Of a DNA stretch of 64,000 bases, positions 55,481-64,000 are shown piece by piece (position 1 is the first letter of the stretch; every line of letters begins with the position of its first letter). The DNA is from Mauremys mutica. Taxonomy: Eukaryota > Chordata > Testudines > Geoemydidae. The stretch spans positions 275,448,045 to 275,512,044 of the forward strand of contig NC_059072.1 in assembly GCF_020497125.1 (NCBI RefSeq), read 5' to 3'. The position numbers and the translations under genes are program-made. The notes beneath the pieces were generated by a model. It did no database searches. It saw nothing but the letters and a program-made list of their open reading frames with translations, and was not told where the DNA came from.

Positions 55481-55867
55481 CTAAATCATCCCAGCCAGGA
55501 CTTTGTCAAGCCAGGCCTTAAAAACCTCTAAGAATGGAGATTCCACCATCTCCCTACGTAACCCATTCCAGTGCTTCACCACCCTTCTAGTGAAATAGTT
55601 TTTCCTAATATCCAACCTAGACCTCCCCCACTGCAACTTGAAACCATTGCTCCTTCTTATGTCATCTACCACCATTAAGAACAGCCTAGCTCCATCCTCT
55701 TTGGAACCCTCCTTCATGTAGTTGAAGGCTACTGTCAAATCCCCTCTCACTCTTCTCTTCTGCAGAGTAAATAAGCCTAGTTCCCTCAGCCTCTTCTCAT
55801 AAGTCATGTGCCCCAGCCCCTTAATCATTTTTCTTGCCCTCCACTGGACTCTCTCCAATTTATCCAC
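55481..55867 (-). pseudogene. Inserted CR1 ORF2, C-terminal part
   Basis: A 128-codon frame: MDKLERVQWRARKMIKGL, YEKRLRELGLFTLQKRRVRGDL, RLFLMVVDDIRRSNGFKLQ, RSRLDIRKNYFTRRVV and a final LDKVLAGMI. This is the standard end of the CR1 ORF2 before the 3' UTR. Confidence 0.87.
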
Positions 55868-55876
55868 ATCCTTTCT

Positions 55877-56560
55877 TTAGCAGGGGCCCCAAAACTGGAC
55901 GCAGTACTCCAGATATGGCCTCAACAGTGTCGAATACAGTGGGATAATCACTTCCCTCAATCTGCTGGCAATGCTCCAACTAACGCAGCCCAATATGCTA
56001 TTAGCCTTCTTGGCAACTAGGGCACACTGTTGACTCATATCCAGCTTCTCATCCACTGTAATCCCCAGGTCCTTTTCTGCAGAACTGTTGCTTAGACAGT
56101 CGGTCCTCAGCCTGTAGCAGTGCATAGGATTCTTCTGTCCTACGTGCAGAAGTCTGCACATGTCCTTGTTGAACCTAATCAGATTTATTTTGTCCCAATC
56201 CTCCAATTTGTCTAGGTCACTCTGGACCCTATCCCTACCCTCCAGCATATCCACCTCTCCCCTCAGCTTAGTGTCATCCGCGAACTTGTTGAGGGTGCAA
56301 TCCATCCCATCATCCAGATCATTAATAAAGATGTTGAACAAAACTGGCCCCAGGACCAGCCCCTGGGGCATTCCTCTTGATACCGTCTGACAACTAGAAA
56401 TCAAGTCATTGATCACTCCCGTTGAGCCCGACAATCTAGCCAGTTTTCTATCCATCCAATCCATATTTTTTAACTTGCTGGCAAGAATACTGTGGGAGAC
56501 CATATGAAAAGCTTTGCTAAAGTCAAGGTATATCACATCCACCACTTTACCCACATCCAC
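55877..56560 (-). pseudogene. Inserted CR1 ORF2, RT palm and thumb
   Basis: A 227-codon frame with [45 protein letters not shown] (catalytic), KCRLLHVG-like sequence, and ITVDEKLDMSQQCA, ending [15 protein letters not shown] stop or frameshift near 55877 separates it from the C-terminal frame. The 5' end is truncated inside the RT, normal for CR1. Confidence 0.85.
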
Positions 56561-56659
56561 AGAGTTAATTATCTAATCATAGAAAGCAATCAGGTTGGTC
56601 AGGCATGACTTGTTCTTGGTGAATCCCTGTTGACTGTTCCTGATCACTTGTCTATCACA

Positions 56660-57293
56660 AAGGGATAGATAAGATAGAAAATATCACGTCACAATATACA
56701 TCCATGGTATGCCCACACTTTGAATACTGTGTGGAATTCTGGTCACCTCAGCTCAGAAAAGATATATTAGAATTGGGAGAGGTACAGAGAAGGTCAAGAA
56801 AAATTAGGGGTGTAAAACAGCTTCCATATGACTATAGATTAAAAATATTGGGACTGATCATTTTGGAAAGAGGTAATTAAGAGGGGGTGTGCCAGAGATG
56901 TATAAAATCATGGATGATGTGGAGAAAGTGAATAGGTTATGGTTATATGAAGAAATAAATAGGCAGCATGTTTAAAACAAATGTAAGTAAGTACTTCTTC
57001 ACACAACACACAGTTAGCCCCTTGGGACTCTTTGACAGGGCTTTTTGTGAAGCTCAAAAGCATAAGTGGGTTCAAAAAAGAATTAGATAAGTTCATGGAA
57101 GATAGGTCAATCAATGGCTGTTAGCTAACATGGTCAGTGGCACAACCCCATGCTCTGGATGTCCCTAAGCCTCTGACTGCCAGAAACTGGGACTAGACAA
57201 TAGGGGATGGATAACTCAATAGATTGTCCTGTTCTGTTCATACCCTCTGAAGCCTCTAGTAGCTGCCACCATTGGAAGGATAATGGGCTAGCT
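56660..57293 (+). pseudogene. CR1 ORF2 C-terminal piece and 3' UTR
   Basis: It reads GIDKIENI, FEYCVEFWSPQL, VQRRSRKI-like, then KTFSFKKELDKFM, and CR1 3' UTR words (gactagacaataggggatgg, tgttctgttcatac). The last part, before 57294, lacks the terminal tail. Confidence 0.72.
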
Positions 57294-57295
57294 CA

Positions 57296-57665
57296 GGGGT
57301 TCACAAACTTGGTTTGCAGATTGTTGAGAGTAAGCCCCCAGGGGGCCGCAAGATGCTTTGTATACCTGAACGTCTACAGATACGGCCACTCACAGCTCCC
57401 AATGACTGTGGTTTGCCGTTCACGGACAATGGGAGCTGCAGGAAGCAGTGACCTGGCCTGCAATCAAAATGTTTTAAAATGGCTGAAATTAAAATGAAAC
57501 ATTTTGATTTTGTCAGAATAAAATATTTTGTTTGACCCAAAACATTTTTTTTAATTTTCAGTTCACCAAAAGTATCAAAAAATTGTTTGCAGTTCAACCT
57601 GAAACAATTTATTTTTGACATTTCAGAACTGTCAGCGACCCAAAAAATCTGTTATTCACCCAGCT
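57296..57665. repeat. hAT-type repeat fragments
   Basis: The left part (57296-57462) starts caggggttcacaaactt and holds a GC-rich arm with gtttgccgttcacggacaatggg. The right part is AT-rich (aaacattttgattttgtcag, cccagctctaatcttg) and resembles the hAT-like repeat at 13137. The join suggests either one element or two adjacent fragments. Confidence 0.4.
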
Positions 57666-57999
57666 CTAATCTTGACTTTTGAATGTTTTCATGCTGTAAC
57701 CTTAACATATTAACATAACATTTTATTAGGAATATCCATATACTAGCACAGTTTGTGCACCTTTTGTGTACTGCAAAATGATGGCAACACTGCCAAAACA
57801 GAGACTCAGAAGTAGCGATCACACCTCCATACAAGAAATTGTTACAATGGAAAAAAACTTGTTCTGGGAAACACGAGTTGAAACTGAAGTGGAACTCCTG
57901 AACAAGCGTGTGTCATTTTGTCCTAAGCTTACTTTTTACTTCATGAGTTCATAGCTTAGAAAGCTAACATGCATCTAAGAATGTTAGAGAGACAAGGTA

Positions 58000-58165
58000 G
58001 GTGAGGTAATATCTTTTATTGGCCCAACTTCTATTGGTGAGAGAGAGACAAGCTTTTGAAGTTACACAGAGCTCTTCTTCAGGTCCAGATCAATAAAATA
58101 TATTACCTCACCCACCTTGTCTTTCTAATACCCTGGGGCCAACAAAGATACAACAATATTGAATA
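58000..58165 (-). repeat. Retroelement-end repeat with hammerhead-like core
   Basis: On the minus strand: ctgaagaa (58075-58082), a hairpin agagctc...gttac..., aaaa in the place of gaaa, gctt, then gtctctctc, accaatag and aagttgggccaataaaag. Order and wording parallel the Penelope-type end repeats at 24457 and 43639, although the flanks differ. The stem here is damaged. Confidence 0.45.
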
Positions 58166-59025
58166 CAATTTAAGAACAATACACAAAAGTTTTTCTGCAT
58201 ATCTAGAAATCTCAAACCCTGTATCAAGTAGTACAGATTGCTAGGTTTCTTCTTATCTGGCATATTTTTGAAAAGTAGTTTTTATTAATGTTTTATTTAT
58301 ATTATTATTTTATTTATAATATTTCTTTCAAATGTCTTTGAATCCCAGCACAGAGTATTACTAGGATGAAACACCCTTATAACTATAGCTTCTGACTCTG
58401 TTTTTTTCCCCTCATTGCCTCAGTGGCAAGTGCCTTTGGATGGCTGGATATAATTCTTTTCAACTGTAAGAAGTGGTTTTATGTGAGAATTTGTGACCCG
58501 GGTATGTCTGTCCTGGTCTGACTATCACCTCCCAAAATTTGAGATCAGGAATCATCTTTGTGCCCATCAGGATAGAGGGTCTATTTCATCAATCTACCTA
58601 TGGAGTATAGTGGATCCAACTGGAACGTAGATTTTGTCATACCTGATCAGACCTCTAGTTGATCTAGGTCAGAATACTTAATTTTACAATTGTCAGTACA
58701 AAATGTGTCAGTAGAAAATATAAAACCTTCATAATGAATAATTACAATATAATATACCTGTGGGGAAATGGCTTCCTAATGCCACTTAGTGGCTGGATTG
58801 TTCCTTAAGTATCTGAACTAGTGTAACTGTGCTTTATATTTTTATTTATGTAAATGTCTGTGTGTATTCTAAAGGCAGGTAAGCCTGGAGTCCCATCCGG
58901 CTAAATCTCAAAAAGTAAGAATGGTTTTCAAAACACATGCACAGGTAGCAGAGGGTTATAGCACCATTATGGAAAATAGTCATCTTGGCCAGCATTTGGG
59001 GAGGACTGTGTCTCAGTTGTATTCA
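58166..59025. other. Unclassified DNA
   Basis: No recognised gene or element; AT-rich near 58265-58325. Confidence 0.35.
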
Positions 59026-59029
59026 GCCA

Positions 59030-59830
59030 TTGTGGCTCCCTGCTGGTGGTCCCACTGTCCTCCTACACACTGTCCCATGTAGAACTGAGCTAAGGGGAAA
59101 AGAGCAATGAAGGTGGGTCCTCCAGGGTTGCCTAGAGAGGACTCTCCAGAGCAGTCATTTTGAAAACCACATAATCATGGTCCTCCAAAGGCTAGAGGAA
59201 AGAGAGTCACAGTCAATCAGGGCCCTGCAGGCCCAGATAAAAGGAACAGGTCAGTTCCTGGCAAGCTCCAGAGGAGTGAAGAAGGGTGCTCCTCTCTGGG
59301 TAAAGGACCCAACTAAGTAGCTAAAGTCTATGGCTGGCTGAACTTACACAGCTGAGATTGCAGAGGGAGAAGGACAGGAGGATGTTGGCTCTGAGATCGG
59401 GCTGGAGATAAAAGGGCCTGGTAGGAAGAGGCCCAAGGAAATAGCAGTGATGGAGTGGAGAAAGCAGTAGATGGCTCCTGCTTATAGGGTCGCTGGGTTG
59501 GAACCTGGAGTGATGGGCAGGCCCATCCCCCCACAACCCTGGCCATTGGTAAAGGAGTGTAAAACTCCAAGAAGGGGGATGCATTTACTTGGGAGCCCAG
59601 ATAAAGAGCTCTATTGAAATGGAACATAGCCAGGGATAAAGACCCTACCAAGGGCAAACAGACTATTTACTGGACTCTTTAAAACCCCAGAAGGGGTTTA
59701 CTTGGAGATCCAAGCCACTAAAGATGCACCAAGGCCAGCCAGCAGTGTGCTGGGGGCACCAAAGGTGAGAAAAAGACTGCGGTGCCACATCTAACTGCTT
59801 GAAGGTGCGCAAGAGGTGAGTGCCGTTTAC
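59030..59830 (+). repeat. Unclassified LTR-like repeat, copy 2
   Basis: It matches the order of words in 39126-40086 without the hAT interruption. Shared words: ccaaaggctagagg, cagataaaagga near 59235, tatggctggctgaa, gagataaaagggcctgg near 59404, ctgggttggaa, and a final gaggtgagtgccgtttaca. Divergence is substantial. The minus-strand frames at 59321-59657 are spurious. Confidence 0.55.
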
Positions 59831-61786
59831 AGACTGACATCAATGTTGCAAGAAAATATTCTCCAATGGAAAGGAAAGAGAAGTAAAAAGGTACTAAAAC
59901 AATCAAGAGCTCAGAATGCAAACAATGATCCTCCAATGGTGGATGCAGAAAAAAGGAAATGGAAAATGCTTTTAATGGAATTCTGGATGTTAGTTGGCAG
60001 TACAGAAGAGAAAAGAAAAAAGCAGTAAGACTTGATACCTCCTGTCTTCTATTCAGTATAATGGGCACAAAAAGAGATGTTTAGGGAAGAAAAGATTGTA
60101 CAAAACCACCGTAATTCCAGGAATATAGTAAGGGAAAAAACACAACAATTTGGAGCACAGCAGTGGTGATTCTGATGATTACTGGTACAAAGCTAGAGGC
60201 CCTTACTGGTTTGTGAAGAATTGGGAAAGTGATGTAATGGTGTGTCTCTTTAAGACTACCATATTGTTATAATGTATGAATCTCAGCACTGCTGATAATG
60301 AAATTTAGTGCAAGAGCTGTGGGAGTCCACAAACTATTAGATATTGCAATTCAGGTAGTAAAACAATATTAAAATTATACCTGTGTGCGCGCTTGGATTG
60401 ACCTTATACATAAGACAATACACTCACTACTGGTTAAAACTGACCCAGATAGAGGGACTTTGAAGTGCTCCCTGCATTAAACCAATTAAATTACCCCAGC
60501 ACAGGAAGAAGCAGCTTTCCCTTTATGACACATAAGTGAACAGTTTAATACAAACATTTTCATACAGCCATGCTTCATATTCATGTGACCTGCAGACCTA
60601 TCACTGTGTGCTGTAATACCATTAGATCTCAAGCTGCCACAAGCAAGGCTGAGCCAGGCTAGCACCTCCAAGAAACACCTGCTGCAAGAAATAATGATGG
60701 TGATTCAGCAAGGGGTATTCTTTCTATAAGCCTCCATATGAGACATAACCCTAGGTCCTGATTACTTGTGGTCATTAATGTTCCCATGGTGTCTTTCATA
60801 ATGCTGCTAATGAAACTGGCAATTCAGTATATAGCATGCTTCTTCATGAGTCAACATTAAACTTTAGCATATGGCCAGCATTCAAATGAGAGAACCAAAA
60901 TTTTTGTGGCTGGATCCTGTTATGTGCTTAGTACCCAGAACTCCCATTAACTGACTTGCTTGAGGTTGCTCAGCAACTTACAGGATCTGGGAAATAATTA
61001 TTTAAGAGTCTCTGTTGGTGTTTGCAAGATTAAGGCACCTCATTTTTCTGGACAAATTCCAACTCAGGTAATTATATTCCACTTACCAAAATTCTCCTTA
61101 TATCCCAGTTTGGTATAATATTCTTCTTCATTACATGGTCAGAACTCTCATGTAATATATCTATGAACTTTTAAAAAGCTATGTGTTCCATGCCAGAGGT
61201 ACTTCGGTGGTGGATGATGTGATATCTCTATAGGCCTACCTTTCCTCTGTAGATTGAAAGAGCTTTACAAAGGAGGGGAAGTATCACTATCCGTATTTCA
61301 CAAAAGGAAAATGTGGCACAGACTACCTACTTTATTCATCACTCATGGTGAGGCATCCTTGTACATTCTTCCTGAGAGCTTTTGAAGGATGCTACTCCTA
61401 CAGTCACTAGGGCCATCTGAGGTAGCGTCTTTATGCTGGAGAGCCTTCCTTGAACCCTGGATTCATTGGGATTAGGAGACAGTGAAGGAAGATTTCAGTA
61501 TTTGTTAAATCCTGTGATGGATCCTGTAAGGGTCATCCATGACTTAAATATTAATGTTTTATTGGCAAGACTAAGATACCCCTCTGGGCTGGTTGCTGTC
61601 AGAATGTTCATTTCTTATAGGTTATGTTTATTAGCAAAAGTTGCAACTACCATTCAACCATGTGAAGGACATAAATCCACACCATGTAGAGGCCAAGCAT
61701 AGGAGTTTATTACACACAGCGCTGGCGGAGTGTCACCTGGTTTATTAGGCTCAGAGACACTGTCAATCAATTGATTACAATAGAAT
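59831..61786. other. Unclassified DNA with a possible MIR relic
   Basis: No gene recognised. At 61255-61330 the plus strand reads gagctttacaaaggagg, ctatccgtatttcaca and aaaatgtggcacagac, which may be an old minus-strand MIR-type SINE. The rest shows no pattern. Confidence 0.35.
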
Positions 61787-62671
61787 TGTCATGGTCTACA
61801 CCCTCACTTGAAACTGGGGGGTTTCAAAGTGAGGACCAGCATGTATTCCCCCACCCTAAAATCCTAGGGTAGGTTTCCTTTGCTGCCACCAGTCAGGTTA
61901 AAGTGTCTGACACACTGCCTGTCCCCCAAGCTTCCCCTGGGGAACCCAGATTCAAACCCCTTGAATCTCTACACACAGGGAAGCAGCCCACTTCCCCCCT
62001 CTCTCTCTCCTAGCCACTTTGGAGAGATATACACCGAGTCAAATCCTTGACTCAACACAAAGAGGGACTCACTTCCCCACTCCCCTTCCCTAGTCCTGGA
62101 AAGAGATACCTGATTCAAACTGCTTGAATCAAACCCAGGAGGAACTGTCTCTTCCCCCCTCCCCTTCCCCTGAATTTCCACAAGAGAAGGAATTAACCAA
62201 GTCCAAAGAAAAGAAAAGAATTTATTAAGAGAACAAAAAGAAAATACAGAATCTCTATGAGCCTAAGCTGGACACTCATAGGGGATAACCTTATCAATCT
62301 CTGGAGGGAATTCCCCCTCCCCCTTTCTCAGTAAAAGCAATATCAGCAAACAGGAATAAAGCATTTCCTTTAGCAAACACACAATTGCAAATATAGAAAT
62401 CAAATCATAAGACTAATTCGCCTTTCTAATTAATACTCACTATTAATTAGTAGAAACTACTCCAGGAGAACTTGGAGACATGACTGGTCTCTTTTAGATC
62501 CAAAAAGAGAACCTGAGACAAACAAAGAAAACACAGACAAAAGCTTCCCTCCACAGAGATTTGAAAAAATCTTATCTCTGATTGGTCCTCTGGTCAGGTG
62601 GTCATCAGGTACTGCATGTTAACCCTTTACAGGTAAAAGAGACCTTAACCCTGATCTGTTTATTTATGACA
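61787..62671 (-). repeat. 3' LTR (885 bp) of an LTR retrotransposon
   Basis: In plus coordinates it starts tgtcatggtctacaccc and ends gatctgtttatttatgaca, so TG...CA on either strand. On the minus strand it carries an aataaattc polyA signal near 62222. On the right it is bordered by cgccccccaaatcgc, the complement of a polypurine tract, so the internal region lies to the right and the element reads leftwards. The 5' LTR is outside the window. Confidence 0.78.
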
Positions 62672-62684
62672 CGCCCCCCAAATC
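62672..62684 (-). promoter_or_regulatory. Polypurine tract before the 885-bp LTR
   Basis: On the element strand gatttggggggcg directly precedes the LTR. It fits plus-strand priming. Confidence 0.65.
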
Positions 62685-64000
62685 GCAGACTGTGGGGGAA
62701 CCACACTGGCGGTGATTTCCTTCTAGAACTTTAAAATAAACAGATTAACAAAACATATGCACTATTACATATACTACTAAGTATGTAAACAACAAGGTAT
62801 TTGACATTGAAGAACATTTTTTATGCATTTGACCGGACATACTTGGCAACGTCCTTGCCCATCCTCCCAGTGGAAGGACTTCCCCAACCTGTCTTTGGTT
62901 GTGTTCACCCCAGAATGACCACTGGGATGTCATGGCCCAAGCTTAAGAGCTTGTACCGGTACTTAGTTGGAACTACCAACTGTTTTTGAGGATTGTGGCC
63001 TTTCTGGTGTCCACCAGAAAAAAATGTCCTTATATAAAAGTCCTTGTTTTACAACAAACTGGAATTGGGTAGAAGAGCTGAGAGGCGGTGGGTTGCTGCG
63101 TGCCGCCACCCAAGCTTTCTTAAGGCTGTCATCGGCTTCCTGCTCAGTCTGGAACTGTTTCCTTGAAGCTGGAGACACCAGTTCCTCCTTAGACTGTGGA
63201 CTTGGTCCCTTTGGAAGCGATGTAGGTGATGAGGTTGTTTCCGTTGACTGTGGACCGCTCTCCGCTGGTGCACAAGGTGATATTTCAGGCTCTGGCTGAG
63301 CCTCTTGGGTAGAGTTGTCTGCTGCTTCTGCCAGTTCAGGCCCGTTGGCGCCCCCTGGCGGTGGAGTTGCAAGCGCTGGCGTCAGTGCTGGCGCTGGTTC
63401 TGCTGCTGGTTGCTTTTCCAGTTCCGGTCCTGGAACTGGATGTACTATGGCTGCTGTAGTTGTTGGCATGGGATCCGGTTCCACCACCTCTGTCTGGGTG
63501 TCTGGTAACACAGACCGGGTCTTGGTGGATGGCTCAGGAACAGGGATGGGAGTGCCTGCTTGTTCGGCCTGGCTGTGGGTGACCACTCCCCGCCTCTTGG
63601 CCAGCTGCACATGGTTGGCCAAGTCTTTCCCCCAGTAGCATGGGGATGGAATAATTGTCATAGACAGCAAAAGTCCACTTTCCTGACCAGTCCTTGTACT
63701 GGTCTTCAGGGATGCTGTACCCATGGCAGGTCCTTTTAAAATTTTTTCAAGAAGGCCTTAGTGTTTTCACCTGCCATGTAGGTGGGAAATTTCTTGGGAT
63801 GGGGAACAGTGCCTTCTGGTGTTGGCCACACCCCTCTGCAGTCAGTGAATTTTATGTGTGGCTTGCTGGTGTTCCTTTTTGGTGCTGGTCACACCCCTCT
63901 GCAGTCAGGGAATTGGGTTGCTTGCTTCCCAATTCCTACCCTGTCTACTCTAGATTGAATAGAAAGAAACAAAAGCTTTTGATTTGCAAATGGTGTTTGC
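62685..64000 (-). mobile_element. Internally deleted Gypsy-type element, runs off window
   Basis: From right to left on the minus strand: a gag end (FPTYMAGENTK-like near 63770), the 253-codon pol frame at 62963-63724, then integrase-start words (YRYKLLSLGHDIP) with breaks, then the polypurine tract and LTR. The protease-to-RNase H part is not visible, so a large internal deletion is likely. Only the 3' half of the element is in the window. Confidence 0.65.
62963..63724 (-). pseudogene. Gypsy-type pol fragment: spacer to integrase start
   Basis: A 253-codon frame. It opens with a TGQESGLLLSMTI block and PSPCYWGKDLANHVQL, seen in turtle Gypsy-type polyproteins near the protease region. A long proline, glutamate and threonine-rich spacer follows (about residues 50-190). 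It then has FQTEQEADDSLKKAWVAARS and FVVKQGLLYKD, the lead-in to an integrase zinc-binding domain. It ends by stop just before that domain. RT and RNase H are absent between these parts, so the frame looks like a fusion across a deletion. The first Met is unlikely to be a true start. Confidence 0.65.

Larger units (their letters stand above)
55393..56650 (-). mobile_element. CR1 LINE inserted in opposite strand
   Basis: On the minus strand it runs from the RT to a complete CR1-like 3' tail at the left edge (plus strand gaagaatcgtagaagattag, then gaccTCaggaggacatctag). The frames are far better kept than in the surrounding CR1. It separates two pieces of that CR1 that would otherwise join at an IIS/GIDKIEN point. 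Confidence 0.82.
53975..57293 (+). mobile_element. CR1 LINE, interrupted by two later insertions
   Basis: A 5'-truncated CR1 ORF2 on the plus strand in three pieces: about 53975-54324, 54636-55392 and about 56650-57293. The gaps hold a hAT element (54325-54627) and an opposite-strand CR1 (about 55393-56650). Piece one has FTAEDLREIP and KSPGPNNIHSGVL; piece two has DPVIIVYLNFQRAFDKVPH and [11 protein letters not shown] sequence; piece three has LEYCVEFWSPQL and FKKELDKFM. It ends near a hAT end at 57294. Stops in every piece show it is old. Confidence 0.82.

Noticed and set aside
62963..63724. Host proline-rich protein gene
   Set aside because: The start and end blocks match Gypsy-type pol context, and the frame sits next to a polypurine tract and LTR.

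Overview
The window reads as intergenic, repeat-dense, AT-rich DNA from an amniote, most likely a turtle (Testudines), less likely a crocodilian. The evidence is the repeat mix: CR1-type LINEs with the amniote CR1 3' tail, a tRNA-headed SINE fused to a CR1-like tail (CryI type), MIR/CORE-SINE relics, many short palindromic hAT elements with 8-bp target duplications, a Penelope-like element with a GIY-YIG domain, and Gypsy-type LTR elements. I found no convincing host protein-coding gene, rRNA, functional tRNA or CRISPR array. Nearly every long open frame belongs to a transposable element or is a chance frame through a GC-rich repeat.

Layout. 0-8.6 kb: palindromic hAT elements (299-631 and 7194-7528), a CryI-type SINE and old unclassified sequence. 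8.7-11 kb: a badly decayed CR1/L3 LINE that still shows an ORF1 esterase signature. 11-16.5 kb: unclassified DNA with a MIR and a hAT-like relic. 16.5-19.2 kb: a 5'-truncated but otherwise open LINE with a 13-bp target duplication, the youngest-looking coding sequence here. 20-26 kb: Penelope fragment, hAT elements, a Gypsy RNase H/LTR remnant and a CR1 3' end. 27-38 kb: two copies of one Gypsy family in opposite orientation. Each has its own LTR pair, a tRNA-Ser(GCU)-like primer site and its own 5-bp target duplication. The second is interrupted by a 1545-bp TG...CA element carrying a 47-bp minisatellite. 38-43 kb: hAT elements and an LTR-like repeat. 43.6-45.9 kb: a Penelope-like element with an inverted 5' end. 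48.5-50.3 kb: an old hAT transposon with a dimerisation-domain relic. 52.2-53.5 kb: a non-autonomous hAT holding an 806-bp solo LTR. 54-57.3 kb: a CR1 interrupted by a hAT element and by a second, opposite-strand CR1. 59-59.8 kb: a second copy of the LTR-like repeat. 61.8-64 kb: the 3' LTR and internal remnant of another LTR retrotransposon running off the window.

Nothing here works as a host pathway. What the window records is a layered insertion history, readable from target duplications and nesting. The strongest observations are: (1) two independently inserted Gypsy copies share the same RT frameshift and the same UGA stops, which points to a defective source moved in trans, or to recoding; (2) an open, zinc-finger-ended LINE ORF with clean insertion boundaries; (3) a Penelope-like element with a twin-priming-like 5' inversion; (4) a hammerhead-like RNA core recurring in Penelope-associated repeat ends; (5) the minisatellite-bearing TG...CA insertion inside an integrase. 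All coordinates and mismatch counts were read by eye.
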